A DNA stretch of 64,000 nt from Paenarthrobacter sp. DKR-5. Lineage in GTDB: Bacteria > Actinomycetota > Actinomycetes > Actinomycetales > Micrococcaceae. The stretch is from the NCBI RefSeq assembly GCF_018531425.1, contig NZ_JAHBOI010000005.1, forward strand, positions 124,001-188,000, in the 5' to 3' direction. Within the stretch, counting starts at the first letter, position 1. Each line of letters begins with the position of its first letter. Made by a program: the position numbers and the translations under genes. Under the pieces are notes generated by a model. That model did no database searches, had not been told where the DNA came from, and saw nothing but the letters and a program-made list of their open reading frames with translations. Shown piece by piece: positions 17,850 through 26,940 of the stretch.

Positions 17850-19976
17850 TCAGGCCTCCTGGCCGGTTGCGGGGACGTAGGCCTCGGACGGTGACCCGCC
17901 CGATGTGTCGGTTTGGGCCTGGATGGCGGTGATGGCGACCGTGTTGACGATGTCCTCGACCGTGCAGCCGCGGGAGAGATCGTTGACCGGCTTGCGCAGG
18001 CCCTGCAGCACCGGGCCGACGGCGACCGCCCCGGAGGACTGCTGCACCGCCTTGTAGGTGTTGTTGCCGGTGTTCAGGTCGGGGAAGATGAACACCGTCG
18101 CCTGCCCGGCGACCGACGATTCGGGCATCTTCGACGCAGCGATCGATGCGTCCGCCGCGGCGTCGTACTGGATCGGACCCTCGACCGCCAGGTCCGGCCG
18201 CAGGCTGCGGACCAGCTCGGTGGCGCGGCGCACCTTGTCCACGGCCGCGCCCGCGCCGGAGCCGCCGGTCGAGTAGGAGAGCATCGCGATCCGCGGTTCG
18301 ATGCCGAACTGGGCGGCGGTTTCCGCCGAGGCGATGGCGATGTCCGCCAGCTGCTCCTCGTCCGGCTCCGGATTGACCGCGCAGTCCCCGTAGACGAGGG
18401 CACGGTCCGCCAGCAGCATGATGAACACCGATGAAACGATCTTCACGCCCTCACGGGTCTTGACGAACTCCAGCGCCGGGCGGATGGTGTTGGCCGTCGT
18501 GTGCGCGGCACCGGAGACCATGCCGTCCACCTTGCCCAGCTGGACCATCATGGTGCCGAAGTAGGAGCCCTCCGTCATCACCTCGCGCGCCCGTTCGAGG
18601 TCCACGCCCTTGTGGGCCCGGAGCCGGGCGTATTCGACGGCGAACTCCTCGCGCAGCGGGCTCAGCGCCGGGTCCACCAGCTCGATGCCCGAGAGATCGA
18701 TCCCCTCGGTGGAGGCCAGGTCGCGGATCTGTTGCTCGGAGCCGAGGACGGTCAGGTCGCAGACGTCCCGGCGGCGCAGGATCTCCGCTGCGCGCAGGAT
18801 GCGGATGTCCGAGCCCTCCGGCAGCACGATCCGGCGGCGCTGGCTCCGGGCACGCTCGATGAGTTCGTGCAGGAACCGCAGCGGGGTCATGGTGGCCGGC
18901 CGGGGGAGCGTGAGGCGCTCGAGCAGCTCGTTTTCATCCACCCGCACGGCCCAGAGGCCCAAGGCTGCAGCCACCTTGCGCCGCTGGCCGGAGGCAATCT
19001 CGCTGCGCACCTCGCTGACCCGCCGGGCCGTGTCGTAGGTGTCAGGCTGTACGGAGAACACGGGAAACGGGGCGTGGGCGAGCAGCGGGTAGATGTGCGG
19101 ATCAGGGTTCAGGCCGCCGGTGAGCACCAGGGCCGAAGGCACCGGGAAATCCGCGGAGAGCGCCGAGGCGAGGGTGGCGACCATGACGTCGGCCCGGTCG
19201 CCGGGCACGATCACCAGGTGGCCGTCGTCGAGCAGGTTCAGGAAGTTGCCCACGTTCATGGCCGCGACCTTGATTCCCGTTACGTCCCGGTCCAGCCGGG
19301 AGCTGCCCGCGATCAGCTGCGCGTCCAGCGCCGCGGACACCTCCGCGACCGTTGGCTGCGAAATCGCGGCCAGCTCCGGGAGGACGTAGACGGGACGGCC
19401 GGACGCGCCCCGGCGCACGTTCGACTCAATCGAGCCGAGGGCGTCCGGCTGCGCGCGGTTCACCATGATCGCCAGCAGGGAACACTTGGCTTCCAGAAGC
19501 TCGCGCCGGGCAATGTCCACGGCTTCGACGGCCTCGGCGGCGGTCATTTCGCGGGCGCTGACCACGGCGAGCACGAGGCATCCCAGGTTGTTCGCGAGCC
19601 GGGCGTTCAGGTCGAACTCGACGGCGGCGTCGTGCCCGGTCAGATCGGTCCCCTCGACAATGATCACGTCGCAGTGCCGGGCCATCTCGCTGTAGATCGC
19701 CACACTGCGGGCGTCGATCTCCGCGCGCTGCCCGGTGCCCATCAGCGCCCGCGCCTCGTGCTCGGTCATCCCGCCGCGGGCCCGGGTCTCATCCAGGTTG
19801 AAGCTGCGCCGCATCAGGGCCACCATCGGATCCGCCGCGGCGTCGTCGCCCATGACGATGGGCTTGAAGAAGCCGATCCGGTCCGCGTGGCGGTGCAGTG
19901 CGTCGGAGAGCCCGAGGCTGATCAGCGACTTGCCGGAGCCGGGGGTCATCGCGCTGACGTAAACACCGACGGTCAT
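17850..19976 (-). CDS. pta: Phosphate acetyltransferase, long form
   Basis: A 708-residue enzyme making acetyl phosphate from acetyl-CoA. This is the long class: an N-terminal P-loop/DRTGG regulatory half, opening with YVSAMTPGSGKSLISLGLSDAL and containing IVEGTDLTG, followed by the PTA/PTB catalytic domain (RIVLPEGSDIRILRAAEIL onward, with PDLNTGNNTYKAVQQSSGAVAVGP near the end). ATG 19976 has AGGAGG six bases upstream. First gene of the pta-ackA pair. Confidence 0.97.
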   Translation of the reverse strand: MTVGVYVSAMTPGSGKSLISLGLSDALHRHADRIGFFKPIVMGDDAAADPMVALMRRSFNLDETRARGGMTEHEARALMGTGQRAEIDARSVAIYSEMARHCDVIIVEGTDLTGHDAAVEFDLNARLANNLGCLVLAVVSAREMTAAEAVEAVDIARRELLEAKCSLLAIMVNRAQPDALGSIESNVRRGASGRPVYVLPELAAISQPTVAEVSAALDAQLIAGSSRLDRDVTGIKVAAMNVGNFLNLLDDGHLVIVPGDRADVMVATLASALSADFPVPSALVLTGGLNPDPHIYPLLAHAPFPVFSVQPDTYDTARRVSEVRSEIASGQRRKVAAALGLWAVRVDENELLERLTLPRPATMTPLRFLHELIERARSQRRRIVLPEGSDIRILRAAEILRRRDVCDLTVLGSEQQIRDLASTEGIDLSGIELVDPALSPLREEFAVEYARLRAHKGVDLERAREVMTEGSYFGTMMVQLGKVDGMVSGAAHTTANTIRPALEFVKTREGVKIVSSVFIMLLADRALVYGDCAVNPEPDEEQLADIAIASAETAAQFGIEPRIAMLSYSTGGSGAGAAVDKVRRATELVRSLRPDLAVEGPIQYDAAADASIAASKMPESSVAGQATVFIFPDLNTGNNTYKAVQQSSGAVAVGPVLQGLRKPVNDLSRGCTVEDIVNTVAITAIQAQTDTSGGSPSEAYVPATGQEA

Positions 19977-20058
19977 CCGGTCCTCCTGTGCCTGAAGCTG
20001 ACCTTAGTATCCTTGCAAAACCGGGCCGGTGCCGCCATCGCGCCCCGCCGCCCCGGGC

Positions 20059-20889
20059 CTAGAACCGGGCGAGCCGGGCCCTGGCGAAGCTGTAGACCCC
20101 GTACGCTATCAGGCCGGCACCGACGCCGCTCAGGATCGCCTCGCCTTGTGGCAGCCCGGCCAGAGCGCGGAGTGCCCCGTCCAGGCCGGAGGCGCTATTC
20201 GGATCCACCTGCACCGCCGCCACAATGAAGAGGATGCCCACGACGACGATGGCGACGCCCTTGGCGAGATAACCGGTGATGGCCAGAGCGAAAATGCTCC
20301 GGCGCCACGCGCCGTCCGGCACGAAAATGTCATCACGGAAGCCCTTGGTGGCGCCCTTGTGGATGAAGTACATCCCAATGGCGGCGGCGATGAGTCCCAC
20401 GAGGATGAGCAGCAGCTGTCCCCCCGGAAACGACAGGATGGTGGCGCTGGTGTTGCGGGTGGAACGGGTGGCGCTCGTCGAGCCTCCGAGCGCGATCGTG
20501 AGCGCCGTCCAGCCGAGGGTGAAGTACGCCAGGGCCTTGCCGGCGGACACGAGGCTGCGCGCCCAGCGCTTCTTGGATCTGGAGCCGACGCCGAACAGGG
20601 CCTGCAGCAGCAGCCACAGACCGAGTGCGGCGAAGCCTGCCACGGTGAGCCACAGGGCGACCATGCCGCCGGGCAGCTTCGCGACCTGGGCGAGGGCACC
20701 GGTCTGGTCGGGTTCGCCGCCGTCGTGGTTTGCCACCGAGATGGCAAGGGTGCCCAGCATCAGGTGGACCAGGCCACTCGCGGCGAACCCAGCCCTCGCG
20801 GCAATTTCGAGAGTCTTGCTGTTGGCTGCTTCCCGTGCGGCGTGCTTGGCCTCCCGGGCAGCCCGCCTGGCGTCATCGGAGGTGAGCAT
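20059..20889 (-). CDS. DUF1206 domain-containing membrane protein
   Basis: A 276-residue integral membrane protein. The sequence repeats a unit of two membrane segments about three times (GLVHLMLGTLAISV, KALAYFTLGWTALTIALG, AKGVAIVVVGILFIVAAV), the pattern of the DUF1206 family. The N-terminus is a charged Ala/Arg/Lys helix. Function is unknown. Its start lies six bases from the stop of the PAP2 gene upstream, so the two may be co-transcribed. Confidence 0.9.
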   Translation of the reverse strand: MLTSDDARRAAREAKHAAREAANSKTLEIAARAGFAASGLVHLMLGTLAISVANHDGGEPDQTGALAQVAKLPGGMVALWLTVAGFAALGLWLLLQALFGVGSRSKKRWARSLVSAGKALAYFTLGWTALTIALGGSTSATRSTRNTSATILSFPGGQLLLILVGLIAAAIGMYFIHKGATKGFRDDIFVPDGAWRRSIFALAITGYLAKGVAIVVVGILFIVAAVQVDPNSASGLDGALRALAGLPQGEAILSGVGAGLIAYGVYSFARARLARF

Positions 20890-20895
20890 AACCGC

Positions 20896-21672
20896 CTACG
20901 TCCCGTGGACCTGGGGCTGCGAGTGTTCGCCCTCGATCCGTTCTCCGGGAACCCGGACGGTCCGCCAGGTGTCGAGTGCGATGACGACCCCGACAACCGC
21001 CAAGGACAGTGCGACTGAGGCCGTGGTGTCGCTGATCCAGTGGTAGCCCAGGTAAAGCCGGCTGACAATCTGGAGGGCGATCATCAGGACTGCGATCACC
21101 ACGGCCCAGACGGTGAACCGCTTGTTCTGCCGGCGGCTGGCCAACAGGAAGGCCAGCAGCAGCAGGAAGTCCGACGTGCCCAGGACGTGCCCGGAGGGGA
21201 AGGAGAACGACTTGTCCGGTCCGAAGAGCATCAGCCCGATGGGCGGCCGTGGATGCTGCACGATCGGAGCCAGGACCCCAGCCAGGATGACGCCGGTGAG
21301 CATGCCGCCGGCCAGCAGGATGGGCCGCCACGCGTGCTTCGAGCCGATGATCCAGGCGACGGTCACCACCAGGACGATCACCGGCATGGCGTACGGGCCG
21401 AAGATGATGGCGAGGGCGATCATGAACCCGGTGAGTCCGTTCGACCGCATCGAGTCGAACCAGGTTTCAACCGGCACGTCGAGGCGTTCGAACCCGGTGT
21501 GGGTCAGGACGTTGATGAGCAGCACGAAGAAGGCGGCCAGCCCGACGATGATGAGGACGGCCGAAGTGATGTACAGCCTCCGGCGGTCCGCAGGTTCCAG
21601 GTAGCGCTCTTCGACGATGAATTTCTGGTTCCAGCGGGCGAACCGGCCGCTTGAGGGGGGTGCCGTAGTCAC
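20896..21672 (-). CDS. PAP2 superfamily phosphatase
   Basis: A 258-residue membrane phosphatase with about six membrane segments. Phosphatase motifs are HPRPP (a shortened motif 1), FSFPSGH (motif 2) and SRLYLGYHWISD (motif 3, with the catalytic His). Such proteins act on lipid phosphates such as undecaprenyl pyrophosphate or phosphatidate outside the membrane. GTG 21672 is the preferred start because the extended frame upstream runs into the region between genes and lacks a hydrophobic or coding character. Confidence 0.91.
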   Translation of the reverse strand: MTTAPPSSGRFARWNQKFIVEERYLEPADRRRLYITSAVLIIVGLAAFFVLLINVLTHTGFERLDVPVETWFDSMRSNGLTGFMIALAIIFGPYAMPVIVLVVTVAWIIGSKHAWRPILLAGGMLTGVILAGVLAPIVQHPRPPIGLMLFGPDKSFSFPSGHVLGTSDFLLLLAFLLASRRQNKRFTVWAVVIAVLMIALQIVSRLYLGYHWISDTTASVALSLAVVGVVIALDTWRTVRVPGERIEGEHSQPQVHGT

Positions 21673-21757
21673 AGGTGTTCCGGTCCTTCTTCTTGGTCTT
21701 CCGTCGCAGCCCGCACTTCCGCGTTGCGCGCGCCGCTGTAGAGAGATGATGTCACCT

Positions 21758-22288
21758 TTAAGGTGTTGGCGAATGCAGGCGGCCCTCATTCAGCTCCTCG
21801 AGAGGACTGCGCCGCTCTATCAGCACAGTGTCCTGCCACCGGCCGCGGTAGACCGCGATGCGTTCACGGGTTCCCACGGTCCGGAAACCGGCCTTGGCGT
21901 GCAGGGCAAGGCTCGCGGTGTTTTCCGGGAAGACGCTGGCGCTGATCGTCCAGATGCCCGCGGACTCCGTCGAGGCGATCAATGCGTTCAGCAGGCAGCC
22001 GCCGACGCCTTGGCCCTGGCTAAGGGCGTCTATGTAAATCGAATGCTCCACCACTCCGGCGTAGGCTGCCCGCTTCGAAGTCGGCGCAGCCGCCACCCAG
22101 CCCACGATGCGGCCGGCGGCCTCCGCCACGAAGCGGTGGCTGGCCAGCTTGCCGGCGTCGAACTCCTCCCAGGCGGGCGTCTCCGTCTCAAACGTTGCCG
22201 ACCCGTTGGCGATGCCGTCCGCGTAAATACGCTCGACGTCGGGCCAGTCGGCCCGCAGCAGGGGACGCACAGTGACGGAATCTCGCAT
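21758..22288 (-). CDS. GNAT N-acetyltransferase (phosphinothricin acetyltransferase-like)
   Basis: A 176-residue acetyltransferase. The opening VRPLLRADWPDVERIYADGIANGSATFE and the GWVAAAPTSKRAAYAGVVEHSIYIDALSQGQGVGGCLL acetyl-CoA-binding region are those of the Pat/YncA group that acetylates phosphinothricin, methionine sulfoximine or related amino compounds. The typical R-G-x-G of motif A is changed to Q-G-Q-G-V-G-G. Divergent from the thiamine-binding-type protein gene. Confidence 0.92.
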   Translation of the reverse strand: MRDSVTVRPLLRADWPDVERIYADGIANGSATFETETPAWEEFDAGKLASHRFVAEAAGRIVGWVAAAPTSKRAAYAGVVEHSIYIDALSQGQGVGGCLLNALIASTESAGIWTISASVFPENTASLALHAKAGFRTVGTRERIAVYRGRWQDTVLIERRSPLEELNEGRLHSPTP

Positions 22289-22345
22289 CGGACCAGCCTA
22301 GCAACGCGGACGGCCGCCCCCTTTGGTCGGTGTAAGACTGGACCC

Positions 22346-22648
22346 ATGCTTGTTGCCTTCTCCGTAGCCCCCACCACCTCCGGCGCCGACGCATCCGTGC
22401 ACGAAGCCGTCGCCGAAGCCGTCCGCATCGTCCGCTCCTCGGGCCTGCCGAACAGGACGAGCTCCATGTTCACCGAACTCGAGGGGGACTGGGACGAGGT
22501 GATGGACGTGGTCAAGCGGGCCACCGAGGCAGTCGGCAAGTACGGCAGCCGGGTCTCCCTCGTGCTCAAGGCGGACATCCGCCCCGGCCACACCGGCGAG
22601 CTCACCGGCAAGGTGGAGCGGCTGGAAAAGGCCCTCGGCGAACACTGA
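22346..22648 (+). CDS. Thiamine-binding protein family (MTH1187/YkoF-like)
   Basis: A 100-residue protein of the DUF77/MTH1187 type, a small ferredoxin-like fold that in several structures binds thiamine. The opening MLVAFSVAPTTSGADASVHEAVAEAVRIV and the Ser-rich strand SSMFTELEGDWDEVMDVV match the family, as does VSLVLKADIRPGH. No thiamine gene is adjacent, so the ligand is an inference from the family. Confidence 0.87.
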   Translation: MLVAFSVAPTTSGADASVHEAVAEAVRIVRSSGLPNRTSSMFTELEGDWDEVMDVVKRATEAVGKYGSRVSLVLKADIRPGHTGELTGKVERLEKALGEH

Positions 22649-22725
22649 CCTGGCGGAGACTGACCCGGAAAACACTGGCCCGGCGGAGCCTCGCGTAATC
22701 AAGGAGCCGGTGACAGACTGGGGCG

Positions 22726-23403
22726 ATGGTGGACCACCCCGCTGACCGGGCCTGGATCGACGTCGAGCGCTACCTATCGGAGACCCTGGTCAAGAGCGAC
22801 GACGCGCTGCAACAGGCAGTGAGCTCGGCCCGACAGGCCGAGATGCCGTCTATCGAGGTGGCCCCGACCGCCGGCAAACTCCTGATGCTGCTGGCCAGGC
22901 TCAGCGGTGCGCGGCACGTGCTCGAGATCGGCACGCTGGCCGGTTACAGCACGATTTGGCTGGCCCGGGGTGTCCCCGAGGACGGGACAGTGACCACGCT
23001 GGAGTTCCTGGGCAAGCACGCCGATGTCGCTCGCTCCAACGTGGACCGGGCCGGGGTGGGCCGCAAAGTGACGATCCGGCAGGGGTCGGCACTGGAGACC
23101 TTGCCGCTGCTCGAAGCGGAGGGGGCAGGGCCCTTCGATCTGGTCTTCATCGATGCGGACAAGGTCAGCAACGTGGCGTATCTGCAGTGGGCGCTGCGGC
23201 TGTCGCGCCCCGGCGGCGTCATCGTGCTGGACAACGTCGTTTGGAACGGCACGATCACCGATGCGCGAAACCCGGATGCTGACGTCCGCGGGATCCGGGC
23301 AGCGCTGGAGTTCCTGGGAACGGATCCGCGGGTTGAATCGACCGCTATCCAGACGGTCGGCTCCAAGGGCTGGGACGGCTTCGCGCTCGCCGTCATCAAG
23401 TAG
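22726..23403 (+). CDS. O-methyltransferase family 3 (catechol/caffeoyl-CoA type)
   Basis: A 225-residue class I SAM-dependent methyltransferase. GRVLEIGTLAGYSTIWLA-like motif I is present as HVLEIGTLAGYSTIWLARG (residues about 65-83). The metal-binding loop FIDADKVSN and LDNVVWNGTITD mark the cation-dependent O-methyltransferase group. Substrate unknown. It may be co-transcribed with the following spermidine-synthase-like gene, 41 bases away. Confidence 0.92.
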   Translation: MVDHPADRAWIDVERYLSETLVKSDDALQQAVSSARQAEMPSIEVAPTAGKLLMLLARLSGARHVLEIGTLAGYSTIWLARGVPEDGTVTTLEFLGKHADVARSNVDRAGVGRKVTIRQGSALETLPLLEAEGAGPFDLVFIDADKVSNVAYLQWALRLSRPGGVIVLDNVVWNGTITDARNPDADVRGIRAALEFLGTDPRVESTAIQTVGSKGWDGFALAVIK

Positions 23404-23444
23404 GGTCCGCCGCCGGCCCGGACACCGTCGGTTAAGGTTGGCTG

Positions 23445-24314
23445 ATGGGCAGGAAGCGGAAGGGGACAGCCGACGACGGCGCACCGGCGGCCGGGAGCGG
23501 TCCGGCCGAGGGCCGCTACCCGATTGACACCGGCGAGGCTGAGCTCGTTGCCGACGATGACAACCCGAGCGGCTGGCTGCTCAAGCTCAACGGGGTGCAG
23601 AGCTCGCACATCGACCTCGCGGACCCGCTGCGGCTCGAATTCGAATACATGCGCTGGATGGCGGCGCTGATCCGCTCCCGCTGGGAAGACACCAGTAGGC
23701 TGCGCGCCCTGCATCTGGGGGGCGGCGCCTGTTCCATGGCCCGCTATCTTGCGGCCGCCTACCCGCAGGCGCGGCAGGTGGTCGTGGAGATCGACGGCAG
23801 GCTGGCGGAACTGGTGCGCGGGTGGTTCGACCTTCCCCGGGCGCCGCTGCTGCGGATCCGGGTGGGGGAGGCACGGCAAGTGACCGAGTCCCTCAGCGAA
23901 GGCAGCCGCGACCTGATCATCCGCGACGTCTTCGCCGGTGCCTTCACGCCCGTGCCCCTGACGACCCTTGAGTTCACCCGCGCCGCCGGACGGGTCCTCG
24001 CCCCTGGCGGGATCTACATGGTCAACTGCGGCGACTCGCCGGACCTCGCCCACGCGCGTCGAGAAGCCGCCACCATTGCGTCCGTCTTCGAGCACACCGT
24101 AGCGATCGCGGACCCGCCCATGCTCAAGGGACGCCGCTACGGGAACATCATCATCGCCGGCAGCGACGCCGACCTGGGCGCCGGCCCGTCGCTGTCCCGC
24201 GACCTGCTCAAGGACGCCATGCCGGCCCACTGCTGGGACGATGCGCAGGTCCGCCGGTTCGGGCTGGGCGCTGCGCTGTACCGGGATGCACCAGGGGAAA
24301 CCCCGGCCGGCTAA
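23445..24314 (+). CDS. Spermidine synthase-like protein
   Basis: A 289-residue Rossmann-fold protein of the polyamine aminopropyltransferase group. The nucleotide loop reads ALHLGGGACSMARYLAA (residues about 82-98), the acidic end of the next strand is VVVEID, and IIRDVFAGAFTP corresponds to the region holding the catalytic Asp in true spermidine synthases. The decarboxylated-SAM signature is not exact, so it may use another nucleoside donor. Its final four bases overlap the convergent LysR gene. Confidence 0.83.
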   Translation: MGRKRKGTADDGAPAAGSGPAEGRYPIDTGEAELVADDDNPSGWLLKLNGVQSSHIDLADPLRLEFEYMRWMAALIRSRWEDTSRLRALHLGGGACSMARYLAAAYPQARQVVVEIDGRLAELVRGWFDLPRAPLLRIRVGEARQVTESLSEGSRDLIIRDVFAGAFTPVPLTTLEFTRAAGRVLAPGGIYMVNCGDSPDLAHARREAATIASVFEHTVAIADPPMLKGRRYGNIIIAGSDADLGAGPSLSRDLLKDAMPAHCWDDAQVRRFGLGAALYRDAPGETPAG

Positions 24315-25282
24315 GCCCCGACGTCGTCCCGCGCCGCCTGTGACGACCCCGCCGCCTGCGACGAGGCGCGTCCCATCAGCTGGGTGCGGAAGCCGTCGGT
24401 CCGGGTCCGCAGCGCTTCGGCTACCGCCGCCACGGCAGGCCTCCGCAGCGAGTCCGGCCGGACCACCATCCAATACGGAAGCAGCTCGTTGATCTCCGAC
24501 GGCAGCAGACGCACCAGGTCCTCGTGCATGTCGGCCATGAAGCAGGGGAGGAAACCGATCCCCGCTCCGGCACGCGTGGCCTCCACGTGCACAAAGACAT
24601 TGGTGGAACTGATTGAGTCCTGCATCGAGGGAACCAGCCGGCGGGGCGCGTCGAGATCGTCGACGAGGAGCATGGATTCGACGAAGTAGACCAGCGGGTG
24701 CCGGGTGATTTCCTGCACGCTGGCAGGCGTTCCGTGCTCTGCGAGGTAGCTCCTGGACGCGTACATTCCCAAGGCGTAGTCGCCGAGCCGAATGGCTTTG
24801 GCCCGGTGGACCTGGGGTTCGCCGACGACGACCTCCAGGTCCAGCCCGGAACGGTGCTGCAGGGCGCGCCGGGTGACAGTCATCAGCTCCACGCTGAGGC
24901 CGGGATGTGCCCGTCGGAGTTCGACGACGGCGGGTGTCGCGATGAAGGCGCTGAAGCCGTCCGTGGCGGAAATTCTCACCACGCCGGTAACCTGGTCCGC
25001 TGCCGGTTTGTCTCCGTTGAGCTGGGCCAGCGACTCTTCGACCCGTTCGGCCACCCCGGATGCCCGCTGGCCCAGCGGAGTCAGCTCCCAGCCGCCGACC
25101 GTGCGGGCGAGGACCCGGCCACCGAGGGCCTTCTCCAAGGCCGCGATCCGGCGGGAAACGGTGGTGTGGTTCAGGTCCAGGCTGTCCGCCGCCGTCGTGA
25201 ACCTGCCGGTGCGCGCGACGGCGAGAAGGACCAGCAGATCATCCGGGTTCGGAGTCCCGTGAGGCTCCGGCATGCTCGTCAT
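24311..25282 (-). CDS. LysR family transcriptional regulator
   Basis: A 323-residue regulator with an N-terminal winged helix (LLVLLAVARTGRFTTAADSLDLNHTTVSRRIAALEKALGGRVL) and a LysR substrate-binding domain. ATG 25282 is used, with an in-frame ATG at 25273 equally likely; neither has a strong Shine-Dalgarno. It is divergent from the MHS-family transporter gene, the normal arrangement for a LysR target, and probably responds to the transported acid. Confidence 0.93.
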   Translation of the reverse strand: MTSMPEPHGTPNPDDLLVLLAVARTGRFTTAADSLDLNHTTVSRRIAALEKALGGRVLARTVGGWELTPLGQRASGVAERVEESLAQLNGDKPAADQVTGVVRISATDGFSAFIATPAVVELRRAHPGLSVELMTVTRRALQHRSGLDLEVVVGEPQVHRAKAIRLGDYALGMYASRSYLAEHGTPASVQEITRHPLVYFVESMLLVDDLDAPRRLVPSMQDSISSTNVFVHVEATRAGAGIGFLPCFMADMHEDLVRLLPSEINELLPYWMVVRPDSLRRPAVAAVAEALRTRTDGFRTQLMGRASSQAAGSSQAARDDVGA

Positions 25283-25285
25283 ATC

Positions 25286-25383
25286 TGCAATTATGCACGC
25301 GGGCTCTGCGGTATTCCTCATTGAAGCAGATGGAATGTGCATGGATACTCATTAGGGCCGCACCCTTGTGTTGCGGATCACAA
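25286..25383. promoter_or_regulatory. Dyad elements between the divergent LysR and MFS genes
   Basis: Two inverted repeats lie in the 191-bp intergenic region: TGCAATTATGCA (25286-25297), which touches the LysR start, and TTGTG-N8-CACAA (25366-25383). LysR proteins often bind dyads with the shape T-N11-A in such positions. Which, if either, is the operator is not decidable here. Confidence 0.4.
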
Positions 25384-25473
25384 CCCGCGGACGGTGCACC
25401 CACCGCGCGGAACCATTGGGGCTTTGGCCCTCGAGCCACTGTGTGTCACCGCGGACACCGAAGGAGCAACATT

Positions 25474-26865
25474 ATGAGCGTGGGTCAGGCATCCACCCCG
25501 AACGGCGCGAGCAACTCCGCCCTCAGGAAGATCGTCTCGGCGTCGATGGTCGGAACCGTCGTCGAGTGGTACGACTTTTTCCTCTACGCCTCTGCGGCGG
25601 CACTGGTTTTCTCCACCGCCTTCTTCCCGAAGACGGGCAACGAATACGACGGCATCATCGCCGCGTTCCTGACCTATGCGGTGGGCTTCATCGCCCGCCC
25701 GCTCGGCGGCATCGTCTTCGGCCACCTCGGTGACAAGCTGGGCCGCAAGCACACCCTTCAGGTCACCATCCTGATGATCGGCGTCGCCACCTTCCTGATG
25801 GGCTGCCTGCCCACCTTCGGCGCCATCGGCCTGTGGGCCCCCATCCTCCTCGTGGTGCTGCGCTTCATCCAGGGCTTCGCGCTCGGGGGCGAGTGGGGCG
25901 GCGCCGTCCTGCTGGTGGCCGAGCAAGCCCCGAACAACGCCCGCGGCTTCTGGTCCAGCTGGCCGCAGGCCGCCGTGCCGCTGGGCAACTTGCTGGCGAC
26001 GATCGTCCTCTGGATCATGTCGAACACGCTGAGCAAGGCGGAGTTCATGGGCTGGGGCTGGCGCGTCGCTTTCTGGCTGTCCGCCGTCGTCGTGCTGATC
26101 GGCTACTACATCCGCACCAAGGTGTCCGAGTCCCCGATCTTCGAGGCCGCGCGGGCCGAGGTTGAAGCCGAGGCAGCGAAGGGCTACGGCGTCTTCGAGG
26201 TCGTCAAGCGCTACCCCAAGGGCATCCTGACCGCGATGGGCCTGCGCTTCGCCGAGAACATCCTGTACTACCTGGTGGTCAGCTTCTCCATCGTCTACCT
26301 GAGCCAGGGCCTCAAGATGGGCACGGCAACGATCCTGGGCCTGATCGCCATCGCCCACCTGTTCCACTTCTCGATCATCCCGGTTGTGGGGCGCTACTCG
26401 GACCGCCACGGACGCAAGGGCGTCTACCTCGCCGGCGCCGCACTCGGCGGCACCTGGGGCTTCTGGGCCTTTCCGCTCATGGGCACCAAGAACGACTGGA
26501 TCATCCTGCTGACCATCATGGTCGGGCTGGCCTTCCACTCCCTGATGTACGCCGGCCAGCCAGCCATCATGGGCGAGATGTTCCCGACCCGGATGCGCTA
26601 CTCCGGTGTCTCCCTGGGCTACCAGGTCACCTCGATTGTCGCGGGCTCGCTGGCTCCGATCCTCGCCACCCAGTGGCTCAAGGACACCGGTTCCGCCTGG
26701 CCGACTGCGCTCTATCTCTTCATTGCCGGCGTCATCACCTTCGTTTCCGCATTGGCACTGAAGAACACCGCCGGCATCTCGCTGCGCGACGTCGATGACG
26801 CCGACGTCGAGCGCCACGGACGCGCCGCTGCCCCGGCAGCTGCTGCGCCCGAGGCCGTCAACTAG
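25474..26865 (+). CDS. MFS transporter, metabolite:H+ symporter (MHS) family
   Basis: A 463-residue 12-segment carrier. MVGTVVEWYDFFLYASAAALVF is the MHS-family opening and GHLGDKLGRKHTL and GRYSDRHGRKGVYL are the two MFS loop motifs. The family carries organic acids and compatible solutes such as proline/betaine, shikimate or alpha-ketoglutarate. AAGGAG lies 7 bases before the ATG. The neighbouring dehydrogenase suggests a hydroxy-acid such as 3-hydroxybutyrate as cargo, an inference. Confidence 0.94.
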   Translation: MSVGQASTPNGASNSALRKIVSASMVGTVVEWYDFFLYASAAALVFSTAFFPKTGNEYDGIIAAFLTYAVGFIARPLGGIVFGHLGDKLGRKHTLQVTILMIGVATFLMGCLPTFGAIGLWAPILLVVLRFIQGFALGGEWGGAVLLVAEQAPNNARGFWSSWPQAAVPLGNLLATIVLWIMSNTLSKAEFMGWGWRVAFWLSAVVVLIGYYIRTKVSESPIFEAARAEVEAEAAKGYGVFEVVKRYPKGILTAMGLRFAENILYYLVVSFSIVYLSQGLKMGTATILGLIAIAHLFHFSIIPVVGRYSDRHGRKGVYLAGAALGGTWGFWAFPLMGTKNDWIILLTIMVGLAFHSLMYAGQPAIMGEMFPTRMRYSGVSLGYQVTSIVAGSLAPILATQWLKDTGSAWPTALYLFIAGVITFVSALALKNTAGISLRDVDDADVERHGRAAAPAAAAPEAVN

Positions 26866-26877
26866 TAGAACTGAACC

Positions 26878-26914
26878 AAGGGGCGGCGGTCCGGTGCCAC
26901 CGGGCCGCCGCCTT
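26878..26914 (+). terminator. Hairpin between the MFS and dehydrogenase genes
   Basis: GGCGGCGG and CCGCCGCC arms with an inner CCGG/CCGG pair form a stem-loop in the 75-bp gap, followed by the T-rich TTGCTTTA. It could be a leaky terminator that lowers the second gene's level, or an mRNA stabilising hairpin. Confidence 0.6.
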
Positions 26915-26940
26915 GCTTTATCCCTTGCGGAAGGAACGTC

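Noticed and set aside
18501-20228. A 575-codon open frame antisense to pta
   Set aside because: Pta is unambiguous on the minus strand and the plus frame reads like reversed coding bias (rich in Arg, Gly, His, Val).
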